From assembly GCA_030248225.1 (NCBI GenBank), contig JASANE010019528.1, positions 1-64,000 of the forward strand: a stretch of DNA of 64,000 bases, given 5' to 3'. Source of the DNA: Trileptium ribeirensis. Its lineage: Eukaryota; Nematoda; Enoplea; Enoplida; Thoracostomopsidae. The notes beneath the pieces are model-generated. The model did no database searches and was not told the DNA's origin. It worked only from the letters and a program-made list of their open reading frames with translations. Each line of letters opens with the position of its first letter. Within the stretch, counting starts at the first letter, position 1. A program made the position numbers and the translations under genes. Of this stretch, positions 1 through 12,359 are shown in pieces.

Positions 1-508
1 TATTCAGTCCGAACACCGCTTTTTCCCTCCGCTCATCTTAAGTATTCGTCGCCCAGCGCAACCTGCATTGAGGAGCGTTTTCTGAAGCACCCTAGGGCCC
101 CTGCTTAGTGCGCTGCATATCTGAGTAGTTCGCTAACATTGAGTGAAGCAGGGATGACCGCCCCTAGTTCGCAACTTGGCGAATATCTGCACGCTCCTCC
201 CCCGTTCTCCTTTTAACGCCCCGTGCCGCCATACTGTGCTGAACTGCAGCGATCACAGCAAGATACTACCAGGCTTTTTGGAACACTCGTCCCTTCGATA
301 AGCTTTGATCTTTGTAAATAAACTTTGTATTTTGAAACTACGAGTACCGCCTTATTTTCACCGAGACGATAGGAGCTTTCTTTTTCTGGTTTGTCCGCTC
401 GGACGAGCAGGCCCTGTTCGCCATGGCTTGTGTGCGAGAATGTCGCAAGCCCTGACGAGCATGGCCTTCTATCAAAGTTGTTTCGTGTTTCACTGGAATT
501 AAAGAGTA
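1..508. other. Unassigned sequence, no gene seen
   Basis: No coding frame with a recognisable motif. An AATAAA-like stretch lies near 317, but nothing ties it to a gene. The sequence runs directly into the TIR element starting at 509. Confidence 0.4.
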
Positions 509-1020
509 ATGCGGCGTTCACGTTATAATGTCCCCAACGTTTGGAACCTATGTACCCCACACAGTGTCAGACACACTGTTGACAACAGGGTGTCTTAGAC
601 ACCCCCATGTTTTTAATAAATTTTTTCAACGGTAGCTAGTTACGCGTATTACCACTTGCCGACAGTGTCAGGCACACCGTGTCTTCTGGCAGTTTTATTG
701 ACACTGTTCGGAATTATTTGAGCAATGTTCATATGGGCTAGATACAAATATCGAGAATTTAGGAAAAACTCCACAGGACAGTTGACTAATAAACCGCATT
801 CGCTACAGACGGTGTCCGTTATAGTTAATTCGCGCCAAATTGGTAGCTAAGGGTGTGTACGACACTGTCTAGAAAAAATTTAGTAGCTAAGGGTGTGTCG
901 TACACCCTCGGCATTTGATTTACAGTATGGGTGTCACCCTGACTGTCTATACGGTAGGGTCGCGACTACAGGGGGTCAAAAGTTCCAAACAGCGGGGACA
1001 TTATAACGTGAACGTCGTAT
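509..1020. mobile_element. Short non-autonomous DNA transposon (MITE-like) with ~37 bp TIRs
   Basis: The ends are imperfect inverted repeats. The left end contains GTTCACGTTATAATGTCCCC (516-535); the right end contains its reverse complement (994-1013). The match extends outward to about 509 and 1020 with a few substitutions. The ~510 bp interior has no coding frame but carries several short GTGTC/GACAC inverted motifs able to form hairpins. No target duplication could be fixed beyond a possible TA. This is seen directly; assignment to a transposon superfamily is not possible. Confidence 0.75.
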
Positions 1021-3374
1021 AAAATCTGAGGAAATGACCGAATAATACAAGTAAAATTTATTAATTTATGACAAATACTCAAAAAATTGTTATGCATTTT
1101 CTCCACTTGCATAAGCTAAAATCTTCACTGGTCAAAGTACCAGTACGCTTGCTTAGAATTTACTGATAAGTGCAGGCCACGCCATCGATAACCCGACATT
1201 AAACTCTCAGGGCTTGTCGGAACCCTGTGGGGGCCACATAGGTCAATGCTCTAACACGGAGCATATCGCGATCTTAACTAGGTAAATCGTCTCGAGCTTC
1301 AAATTTCTAGGGACCTTTTCATATTTTATTTAGAAACTTATTACGCCAAAATAGAATTAAACAACTTCCGGTGAGTGTAAGATAGGGAATAGCGGCTAGG
1401 CTCCATGACCTGCGAGCAGGTGTCGGTGCCAGCCTCCCTGGGGGACCTCAGAAATCATACCCGATACTAGACACGTGCGCAACCTTTCGGGCGGGTCCGA
1501 ACACATCCCGTGAAGCGCGCCTGCGGCCTGCTAAGCTGCGTAGCTTCTTGGGTCTGACCAAGAATAGGTTCAAAATTTAGTATTTACGGTCCACCCTTGA
1601 GGTTACGATAGCCGGGGTCGTATGGGCATGGTGTTAGGAAGTCGCGCCATGCAGCTGCGTCACCGGTTATTGCACATGTAGTGGTTTCCACTTTTCTCGG
1701 TGCGATTCTAATAGCAGTGGATGACACCAGTGGCAGTCTTGGAATAATCTGGCTCGATTCGCCGATTTTTCGACAATAACTTGAATGCGTTCTCTACCAC
1801 TCTCTTGAAGGTTTTCGTTGGGGCGAAGGCAACCAAACAGGTCAACCACTGCTACAGTCAGTATGGCTTCCCTTCCGGTTCTAGATAGTGGTACTGCTTT
1901 TCCAGTCTTTTGTTGTAAAGTTTATTGATAGAAAAAACCAGTCCAACGAAAAGATGGATCTCAGCGTATAACTTTACAAATCTCTGAAGCAATATTTTCG
2001 GGTATTGTCGCTTTTTCCAGACGTCACTTTTTTGAGCGCGGTGTCCACGTCTAACATGAGACAGGTTTGCGAACAGATTATGACATATGGGTCGTGAACG
2101 AACTCTGACTGACGGACAAGAATTTGTCTCAACTTTGATGTCGAATTCAATGGAAAATGCTGTTTCCACGCGTCTGCAGCGTTTCAGTTGTCAATATTTA
2201 ATCCCCTGTCATGTTAGTTTTTGACTCAGTGAGTATGTTAGATGTGTCGATGGCGTTGGCGCCTTCGTTTGAAGGATGTGGTTCAGGTCATTTCCGTTGT
2301 GTCGCATTTCCAACTTGTCGTACAGATCGCCGTAGTGTTTTGCTTTCGGCTCTGCTACTCCTTGTCTTGCTGTAGCCTTGGTCGATTTTTAATCTTTGTT
2401 CACGCAGCTGTGTTCATGTCACCTAGGTAAATTGTGATAGGTATGGTTCTTTTGCTTCACTAGAGCCTTTATATATGCTTTCGGTCTGTAGCCAAAGGTG
2501 TTTTACGACGGCCCGCGCTCTGATGGTTCTGGAAAAGCTGCGCCAAACAGAACGGATTGTCTGCTTGGCCTAATGCCAGAACACGGTTAAAGTCTGTTAT
2601 CTCGAGTTCATCACGATTTCCTCTTGGGTTTCATGTATCTTTGTTTGCTTGTTCCTGTTTGGTCGGCGTGTTCCTCTGGCCGGGAAGCTGGAGGTCACAT
2701 TAACAGAGTTTTAGAATGTCCACCGGAGCTGTTGGATTACTCATGCAGTGTTTAATTTTTGCGCTAGATAATAAGTAATCGTTTCAGCTGTGTCACCATC
2801 TTTACTAAAAAATATTGAAGCGAATATAAAAATAGTGATTTTATTGCGAAAATATTCCTTACCAAAAAATATGAACACGGTTTAATAGGTTGGTAGGTCT
2901 AAGTGGTTTACTATAACTTTGTCCCATGTCACCTTTAGGGGCCGGACGTTATAACGTTAGAAAAAAGAACAGCTTAGAGCAGGGGGTGCGGGGGCGGCCG
3001 CCCCCCGACTTAGGCTTAAGCTTAGTACATGGCTCATATAGAAACCTTAGTTTAGGCTAAGACTAAGGCTTAGGCTTAGTCTATCAAGAACGGCATGGTA
3101 TGCTTTTCATTTCCGCGTCTAAAGGGTACATACTCCATAACTTTTATTCGCATTTGCGATTTATAGATCCTAGGTTCTGAAAAACAAAAATGAAAACTAA
3201 AAGTAAACATCGGCATAGAAGCAGACATCGGGATCGGATTTTGCACTATATCACGGTACGTGGTACGGTTGTGAACTTTCAAATGCTCCACGTCGTCAAT
3301 CAGGAAAATTAATTTATGTCATATAGCATACCGTTATATGGTATAAATTAATCCAGAAAAATACACAAGCATGC
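1021..3374. other. Unassigned intergenic sequence
   Basis: No supported gene. The small open frames here have no recognisable domain or codon pattern. A patch at about 3003-3082 is rich in the hexamer CTTAGG in both orientations and partly self-complementary; it is too short and irregular to be a telomere tract. Confidence 0.4.
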
Positions 3375-3672
3375 CTAAAGGTAGCTAGATTTGTCATAGG
3401 ACCAATACTCGCCGAGTTTTTAGCCCCCACCCCTCTGCTACCCCCCTGGTATTAGCTAACTGGGGTCCCAAATTGCTCAGTTTGGGCAAAAATAACACGG
3501 CGAGTATATTGCAGCCCTAGAGAAAATCTAATCTTTTCAGAATCTACGGTAGGACCATCTACCGTATTGTTGGGACACATAGTCGTAAACTCGCCCGGGT
3601 GCCCTAAGGGGGTCTTTAAGAGTTAAGAGTATAGCAATATTAAAAGGGGAGCTTATAGGTAAATAGTTATGA
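3375..3672. repeat. Diverged partial copy of the ~724 bp tandem unit
   Basis: Contains the same landmarks in the same order as the 4837-7010 array: TAGGACCAATACTCGCCGAG, a C-rich run, GGTATTAGCTAA, the inverted partner CGGCGAGTAT, then a stretch ending in ATAGGTAAATAGTTATG. Many substitutions show it is an older copy. Confidence 0.7.
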
Positions 3673-4103
3673 CTGTAGCCTACGTGGTCCTAGGGGTGTT
3701 TAGTCCCACCGTAGATTACACACGAACTAACAGTTGGTTACTACAATATTCCCCAATGCGAGCACCACGGACTATTTATTTTACGAGCTTATTCCTAAGG
3801 CCTTAACTTGTAACACTAATAATTCAGACAGTTTATTTCAGACACTATAACAAACTATAAACTCTACACACAGTAAAACAAATAAACAGCTGAACCGTAC
3901 TCACCTTGATTGCGCAACTTCTGAGGCCGACTGAGGCCCTGATCTAACTGCGCAACCGCTTAAATACCCGAGCTACAGGTTTACTCCTAATTTTCTCCTA
4001 GTTGATTTCTCTAGTGTTCCAAATTACATGTAAAGTTTTCCAAGTTATACTCTGGTTCCACTCCCGTAAGGTTCTCTCTTAAACCTAAGTGAATTTTTGT
4101 CGT

Positions 4104-4654
4104 TATGCGCGAGTAAACTTAAGATGCGCCCATCGACTATCCTATTTTGTAAAAGCCGATAGCGAAGCGCAAACCGTTATTACGAAACAAATGCGGAAAT
4201 TTCATCGACTTCTCGATAACAGAAAATTGCCAAAATCAGAAACAAGCACCAAAAATTACAGCTTGTGTTCGAACAGAATTTTGACAATTTTGAATTTGTA
4301 GTGAAAACTGTTATAGAACGCTTATCAGCTTCTGATTCGTATTTGTCTCTGTTCGCGAACAAATTTAACGTAATACTGACGTCACAAATCAATCGTTCAT
4401 GTGGTTTACGTTCCAGTGTTCGCGAACAAATTCAGCGAATCCAAATCCGGTAGATTTTCGTTCGCAAAAAATTTGGTAATTTTCCATGAATTTTCGCGAA
4501 CACAAATTTACCGGATTACTATCACAGAGCTTTGTGTTCACGAACAGTTTTGCGCTGGATTATGGTTTACCAAAAACGTTCAGTAACAGATTTTTAACCG
4601 AAATAGTAAAATAGGATTATTTATGGGCAGTGGTTTAAGTTTACTCTCGCATTA
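4104..4654. mobile_element. TIR element, 'GAGTAAACTTAA' family, copy 1
   Basis: Inverted ends of the form TAATGCGMGAGTAAACTTAA flank ~550 bp; the right end is the reverse complement near 4633-4654, and similarity runs about 40 bp inward to CCTATTTT. The interior has no intact gene but repeats the palindrome TTCGCGAA at about 4352, 4420 and 4494. A second copy with better-preserved TIRs sits at 40431-40920 and shares interior blocks, including a GACGTCAC motif. Non-autonomous: no transposase is visible. Confidence 0.8.
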
Positions 4655-4836
4655 GAGGATGAGTTTTTGTGAATTTCCCCGAATTCTTAAGTATAAACAA
4701 AAGTTAAGATTTTATTCGAAAATCCAGCAGATACACATACACATATCCGCTAATGTAGGCCTAATGCTTAAGGCACCCAACCCTTACACTCAAATTCGAT
4801 ATATTTCCAACCTATGGCCTAGACTCACATAAAACT

Positions 4837-7010
4837 CTTGTATTTTCGTTTCTCCTGTAAAATTCCCTCAAACATAGCTAAGTATTAAAATTGCTCTTGC
4901 AAATTATACAAAATTTTTAACATGCAATATTACATATATTCCAGCACACATAAAGCTTATCTAAACACACATACATACGTAATACAGCACTTAAACACAT
5001 TGCTTCGATACACAATAAATTCATAACTCATATGTAATTACACATCTCGTATAGATATATACATATACAATACATATACTTTTGTATACAACATTTTATA
5101 ACAACAATGTAGACCTTAAACACAGAGTAAATGTATTGCACATATGATAAACAACAAACAAAAAATAAGGAACAATACATCGTTACATGACGAAAGAAGT
5201 TTTCTGATGTAAATGGACCGTAGAATCCGCAAATGCATATAGCTTTGCCGTAGGACCAATACTCGCCGAGTCATTAACACCCCCCCCCCCCCGGTGCCCC
5301 CTGGTATTAGCTAAGTGGGCGCCCAATTTGCTCATTTTGCGCAAAAATAATGCGGCGAGTATTAGTCCTAGAGCAATTCTAAGTACATATTCGGAATTAG
5401 AGTCCAAATTAGTAAGATAAGGCCATCAACACTATTATTGGGAGTCCGGCTTATACAATTAAATTAGTCGAAAACTGTCCCGGGTGCCATAAGGGTGTCT
5501 GTAAGAGTATCGCAATGGTAAAGGGGGTCTATAGGTAAATAGTTATGGGGAAAGAGATATTTTCTTGTATTTTCGTTTCTCCTGTAAAATTCCCTCAAAC
5601 ATAGCTAAGTCTTAAAATTGCTCCTGCAAATTATACAAACTTTTTAACATGCAATATTACATATATTCCAGCACACAGAAAGCTTATCTAAACAAACATA
5701 CATACGTAATACAGCACTTAAACACATTGTTTCGATACACAATAAATTCATAACTCATATGTAATTACACATCTCGTATAGATATATACATATACAATAC
5801 ATATACTTTTGTATACAACATTTTATAACAACAATGTAGACCTTAAACACAGAGTAAATGTATTGCACATATGATAAACAACAAACAAAAAATAAGGAAC
5901 AATACATCGTTACATGACCAAAGAAGTTTTCTGATGTAAATGGACCGTAGAATCCGCAAATGCATATAGCTTTGCCGTAGGACCAATACTCGCCGAGTCA
6001 TTAACACCCCCCCCCGGTGCCCCCTGGTATTAGCTAAGTGGGCGCCCAATTTGCTCATTTTGCGCAAAAATAATGCGGCGAGTATTAGTCCTAGAGCAAT
6101 TCTAAGTACATATTCGGAATTAGAGTCCAAATTAGTAAGATAAGGCCATCAACACTATTATTGGGAGTCCGGCTTATACAATTAAATTAGTCGAAAACTG
6201 TCCCGGGTGCCATAAGGGTGTCTGTAAGAGTATCGCAATGGTAAAGGGGGTCTATAGGTAAATAGTTATGGGGAAAGAGATATTTTCTTGTATTTTCGTT
6301 TCTCCTGTAAAATTCCCTCAAACATAGCTAAGTCTTAAAATTTATCCTGCAAATTATACAAACTTTTTAACATGCAATATTACATATATTCCAGCACACA
6401 GAAAGCTTATCTAAACACACATACATACGTAATACAGCACTTAAACACATTGTTTCGATACACAATAAATTCATAACTCATATGTAATTACACATCTCGT
6501 ATAGATATATACATATACAATACATATACTTTTGTATACAACATTTTATAACAACAATGTAGACCTTAAACACAGAGTAAATGTATTGCACATATGATAA
6601 ACAACAAACAAAAAATAAGGAACAATACATCGTTACATGACCAAAGAAGTTTTCTGATGTAAATGGACCGTAGAATCCGAAAATGCATATAGCTTTGCCG
6701 TAGGACCAATACTCGCCGAGTCATTAACACCCCCCCGGTGCCCCCTGGTATTAGCTAAGTGGGCGCCCAAATTGCTCATTTTGCGCAAAAATAATGCGGC
6801 GAGTATTGGTCCTAGAGCAATTCTAAGTACATATTCGGAATTAGGGTCCAAATTAGTAAGATAAGGCCATTAACACTATTATTGGGAGTCCGGCTTATAC
6901 AATTAAATTAGTCGAAAACTGGCCCGGGTGCCATAAGGGTGTCTGTAAGAGCATCGCAATAGTAAAGGGGGTCTATAGGTAAATAGTTATGGGGAAAGAG
7001 ATATTTTCCG
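4837..7010. repeat. Tandem array: three copies of a ~724 bp unit
   Basis: Unit starts at 4837, 5564 and 6287 (spacing 727 and 723), each beginning CTTGTATTTTCGTTTCTCC and ending near GGGGAAAGAGATATTT. Copies are nearly identical apart from a poly-C tract that shortens from copy 1 (14 C at about 5280) to copies 2 and 3. Inside each unit a ~130 bp segment is bounded by inverted motifs (GGACCAATACTCGCCG and CGGCGAGTATTAGTCC). The short frames read across it on the minus strand are repeated only because the DNA is repeated; nothing suggests a protein. Confidence 0.9.
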
Positions 7011-7300
7011 ATGTAATTGGAACCGTAGAATTCGAAAATGTAGCCAGATTTGCCGTAGGTCCAAATTATGAACCCCCTGCTACCGCCTTGCATTAGCTAA
7101 CTGGACACCCAAATTGCTCTCTTTGGGCAAAAATAAACGGGCCAGTGTGGATCCTCGACCAAATCTAAGTATGTATTCGGAATCTACGGATTCCGCAGGA
7201 TCCGAAACTGCATTTAGTTTTGCCCTAGGTCCAATACTCACCGAGTCATTTACTTACCGATTCCCATTAAAATTAGCTAAAATAGGCGATTAATAGGATC
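7011..7300. repeat. Degenerate units trailing the tandem array
   Basis: Two further decayed segments carry the sub-motifs of the array: GATGTAATTGGAACCGTAGA, CCGTAGGTCCAA, then CCCTAGGTCCAATACTCACC near 7223. They look like older neighbours of the same tandem family. Confidence 0.6.
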
Positions 7301-9429
7301 AGTTTGACCCAAAATAGCCATACCACAGGGTTGCCAGGGATTCCTAAGCCAAAAATTTACTTCAAATGGTCATAACTTACCTATATATGCTGACCCTAAT
7401 TTCTTATGCTTTACCATACCGCATAATATAATTTCCTATTAATTATTGTAAAATTATTATTTGGTGAATCGTCTGAAATTGTGCAGTTTAGGTGTGAAAT
7501 TTTAATCGGATTTACTTGTTTTGCCAATTTAGTTTCCGAATTGCAATATTTACAGTTGATTTAGTGAACACAGTTTGTAGATTTATTTCCCGAATGTTCA
7601 AATTAGCCAAGTTTTGTACAAAATTTGCCGAATTCCTTGTTTAGCGCCGTCGTAATACATCCCCCGACAATCCCCCGACAATTTAAGCATTCAATTCGAC
7701 AAGCATTTAAGCAATTCTAAAACAGTCGACTACAGTTATCGAAACGGAGCAGAAAGGAATGTCCCAGGCGTTTGTAGATAAAATTACTGGGTACTGCAAT
7801 AATGCAGGAACAGTTAAACAATTCGACAGATAACACATATAATTTGTAAATATTTTCACAAGGATGGAGCTGCCCCAGGTGGAGCAACCCACACGATCAA
7901 ACTTAGGCGAAATTATAAATACGCTATCACAAATAAGGCCCAACTTTGAAACGATCAAAATAATACTGACTCGGTCGAGAGCAAATTGCAAAATATGCCA
8001 ACTTTACAAAATGCTTCAAATTCTAGAATAAAGAATTATTTCTGTCAAATTGCTTTTTTTGCAAAAACGAAATCAGAGGTTTGAGGCCGAGCGGCGGTAC
8101 TCGAGTTATATGTCGGTTAAATTGATTATAGGGCCATCACAAAATATGCAAGCAAAAATACCGGATTTTTCGAAGATCCCAGTACTGAAAACTTGGCAAA
8201 ATGTTAGGCTGCAACAGTTGAATTCGAATACAGTAGGTTCCGCTTTACATTGAATGACTTATCACAAGGAAATATTATCTTAATTGTAGTCATATGATCA
8301 ATTATCATTAGCTGTAGGAAACCCAAGCCGTTCAGAATGGCCATGTTTATAATGATTTCTGCAAATCGAAGCGAAAACGGCAGAGGCACACGCCATCTTC
8401 TGCAGATAATGCTTCACATCATAGATTTTGGAACGCTCTCGATCGCTCTCAACCTTAGTACTTTACGTGTTGGCGTGGTTAAAAATGGTTAAGCAATAAT
8501 ATTGCTTGCAGCATTTTACATGATGAGTAAATCAAAACTGGTAGATTTATTAAATATCTGATTTTCTTTTTATGTCAAAATATACTTCAAAGCCAGCGGT
8601 GCTTCAGTATAAATTCTCCAGAAATTTAAGCATAGTTTAATGTCGAGGCGGGTGTATCCGACATGCATTTTGATTTCATGGCACAATTCAACGACGAAGG
8701 TGAAGTTGCAAGCGCCGATCAACGGTTACTGGAACTATTAGCGTGACCATTGGATTGGAAAGGCTCTAAGTTTGGGTCACGAAAAAGCCGCATCTGTTAA
8801 GACCGGCCAGCGAATAGATAAACAGGTTTGGTTAAATGCGTTATCTCCGACCGTTGACTCGATACTGTATCGACAATAACCAAATTTAGAATATCACATA
8901 CAATCGTCGATACAGTGACGCTCAAATGCCAGATACCCCGGCACACTTCCTATGGATCAGACCGCGATTCCCACAGTCGTACTACGACTTGTCAGGTGCT
9001 CTACTCAAGCCGATTTTTATAGCGCAGAATAAGGTTTGTGAAACGATACGGCGTTTTAATATGACCAGCGAGACTCGACTAAATTGCTGTATGAGCTTGA
9101 GTCTGGCTGGGACAAAATACGGTGCCCAATGAGCAAACCTGTCGAGCATTTGACACACACTGCCAGAACCCGGCGGGGAAGAATTTTACCACTTGGTAAT
9201 AATAATTTTCTGGCGGGGATAAAAGTACCTTTATTTATCCGATCCTTCTTGCGCCTCGGGTCTTTGCCCGCACAGCTCTGAGAGGTAGCCTGTACCCCTC
9301 AGAAAATGTTCACAAAAATAGCTTTAATAAAGTCAAGCTCAACAGGGTCTTCTTTCCCAGCCGACTTCGCTGTGCCCGTTCCCACGCTGTGGTTTCGCAA
9401 GATAGTAGATAGGGACAGTATGAATCTCC

Positions 9430-9482
<53 letters not shown>

Positions 9483-10300
9483 CGAGAGTCAAGGTAATTT
9501 GGTAGGCTAAATCTCGGATAAAATAATCATAAGGTGATAAAAATTGTAGAAAAGCAGGAGAAAATAGAAAAAATTTGGAGCCCTAAAATTTTCAGAAATT
9601 TCGCTCTTGACGAACTTCCCTCCCCGCCGGCTGACTGACCACCCTGGGAAGATGGAAGGCCCGGGATCACTAGCTATCCCCATGAGACTTCGGACCTTGA
9701 GCGTGTATAGTCTCATAAGGGGAACTTGAATGGAAGGCTTCAAATGGCAAATATCACAATATAACAGGCTTCAGATTTAGCATATGACCTTAAAATTTTA
9801 GAAACCAAGTGGTCATGCAAATCGTCTAGTTCGCATCTAGAATTCTAATTAGGATTCCTTGATTTGATGTGGTTTATATTACGATTCGCTTTCACCAAAC
9901 TCGCGTAGCTGCGCAAAAACTAAAAGATATGTATTTGTTTTTATTTTTACGATTCGGTTCGTTTCAGCAAGCGATAGTAAGCTCCAAAAAGAATAAATTG
10001 ATATATTTTTATGTAATTTTGAATGAGGATATTTTATGACTATTGGCGCCTTAGCTAGGCAGTGGCTAAATGATTTTTCCTAAAGGTATCTGTGATGGTT
10101 TCCTAAGGTAAATGTTGGGTTGTCGGGGTCGTATAGGCTAGGGGAGTCAAAAATCTATAAAATTCGGGATTTTTCACATTTTCGTTTATTTAACGGTCCA
10201 TAAAACTTCTTTGAAAGATTATTTCTTAAAATTTTGATTTAAAACCTAGCTTAATTTGTATAATTGCTATTATTTAGTTGTTGTAGCTACCTAGTATTGA
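7301..10300. other. Unassigned AT-rich intergenic sequence
   Basis: I see no supported gene, RNA gene or clear mobile element. Short frames around 7707-7991 (-), 8926-9281 (+) and 9507-9743 (-) show no motif. The 9140-9470 part is more GC-rich than its surroundings but not recognisable. Confidence 0.35.
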
Positions 10301-12300
10301 TTTTGTTTTTATTATTGTAGTTGAGTTGTCACGGTCGGAGCTTGAGATCAGCGGTGGAAGTTGTTGAAAGTTCGGGAGAATAACTGAAGCAAATAATATG
10401 AATTTTTGCACATTGTAGCATTTGGTTTATTGTTTTCGCTTGAAGTTACCTAGCTAGTATTGCTAGTAGTGTTGTGTCAGCTTTATACGTAGTTGTGTTT
10501 TAAATCTGCACCGGGTTGCGCATTAAGATTGTAGAGTTTTATTGTTGACTTTAGTTTATAGTTTAAAGAATCTCTCAATAGTTTTACGGCTTAATCTGAA
10601 GAACGCAGATAGAATTGCGTGTCGCCATTTGGTACACCTATCGTACTGGAAATTTGCTTATACTCGGCCCTTAGCCCAGTGGATTAGCATGTTAGACTTT
10701 TAGAGACGCCTATACTCAGGTCTCTTGTTGTATCATATGTGTCCTATTGCTTAATTACACCTGAAGCGCAAAGACGGCGCGGAATTTGAAAGGTTTAGCG
10801 AGAGAGAACGTGGTGAAGCGAGTTACCAGCTAAACTCATAGGAGTTAGCGAAGGAGTAGAAGGTTGTAACTCAGTTCATAGTGTCTCGTACTCGGAGCAG
10901 CTGCACAAATAGGCTTTCTAGTTCGTTTATTATCTTAATTAGTCTTATTACTTTCCCTTATAAAACAGAAGTGGCCATAATTATAGTAGGAGCGGTAGTT
11001 AGTAGCAACGTAATAGGTTTAGTAATACCTTAAAAATTTCGCCCTCTCGTGGCGAGTGAGTGATAACCAGTGTGAGAGTGTAGGTGGGACTCGAAAATAT
11101 TAGTAGGGTAACTGCGTCGTCTGGCAGCCTTCCGGTGTCGTCGGCGTGGGAGCATTATTCTTGAGTAGACCGGGCGAGTAAGGGGACTGGTTCAGACGAC
11201 CAAAAACTTGAGCATCTTACAATACTAGTATCGTCATCCGTCCGGGGGCATAAGCTGAGCACACTCAACTGCGTAGTAGTCGACCGCTACAGTTTTAATA
11301 ACGTGGTCTGGCAGCCTTCTGGTGTCGGCCTGTGTAATATAACTGGCATTATTAGGGTAAATCTAAGGCTTAGGTTGAGGTAATTACATAATCGCACGGT
11401 GCACTGGCCTTCCGGGAGTGTGTTGTGTTAAACCATAACGTTAGTAACGTAACATATAAAGTTAAACCCCAATCACTGTCGCTTAAGTGTAACCCTTAAA
11501 CAATAGCTTTGATAACTTAGGGGTAAGGAATAGGTAAAGTAGTTGGTAGCCTTAACTTAACCCAAGAACTAAAGTACTAGATAGGGAGTGTAGAGACTAC
11601 CGAAAGGAGTTACCCGAGGTGTTCAGTAAAAGTGAAACGTCAGACTAGACTGCAAACCTAGTGTCAGACTGTGTATTAGTGACGTCAGACTGTGCAATAG
11701 AGTCCGGTGAAGCAAAAGTGTGAGCTAAAACACCTCGTACTAAAGAACAGTATGGCCATTTTGCTTCCAAGAGCTCACTCACTCGTTACTGAAGAACTAG
11801 TGCGAAGTTCGCGTGAGATAAAATACGGTACGAGAGAACGGTACCGAAGGATTTTAATACGAGCGTCGATGATAGTACGAGAGTCTAATACGAGTAGCAA
11901 ATTAGTGTCGCGAGTGGTCTATGCTATAACAGTGCCTAACATTTTATCATCTTGTAATAAACATTCTATATCCGTGTCTGTTGACCGAATATCTGGAACT
12001 CGAGCAATAGAGCCGAGCAAGGGTCACGCCGCATCGCAAAATAAAAGGCATGAGTATCGCTCACGAAAAAAGACGCGCGCCACACTAACGTCCCATAGGG
12101 CATTCTACTGGCCACACCTCGAACCACACAATCTTTCGGTGGCGAATCCCGTCCCCTTTTTAATTCCGATAGCCGACATAAGGAAAAATCCCCATACAAC
12201 CACCGTCCCTGGATTCATAAGAATATAACGGGGGCACGGTAGGATACACCAGGGAATCCCATGGCAAACCTTCCCAACCACCCTAAAACAACAGAAAACC
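10300..12300. repeat. Noncoding repeat, copy A (LTR-retrotransposon associated, inferred)
   Basis: Segments at about 11100-11420 and 12010-12230 are matched, diverged, by 13640-13790 and 13890-14100 in the next repeat. Shared stretches include CATTCTACTGGCCACACCTC and the following region with AATTCCGATAG. The two copies precede a gag pseudogene, so I infer LTR or leader sequence of one element family. The 173-residue frame at 11707-12228 lies in this repeat and has no recognisable domain. A tRNA-like A box (TTAGCCCAGTGGATTAGC) sits near 10671. Confidence 0.5.
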
Positions 12301-12359
12301 CAAGTTTTTCACCAAATTATTTATTATATCACCCCCATCCCACCAATTCTCTTAAATCC

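Noticed and set aside
3003..3082. Telomere-like TTAGGC/CTTAGG tract
   Set aside because: Only a few irregular hexamers in both orientations; not a telomeric array.
5183..6851. Repeated 72-95 residue minus-strand frames with shared sequence
   Set aside because: They are identical only because the DNA is a tandem repeat; frames end at variable poly-C lengths and have no protein features.
10671..10740. tRNA gene with a good A box
   Set aside because: No B box matching GGTTCRANTCC and no cloverleaf; likely a SINE head or chance.
11707..12228. 173-residue open frame as a gene
   Set aside because: Falls in a diverged repeat whose sister copy at 13.8-14.1 kb does not keep the frame.
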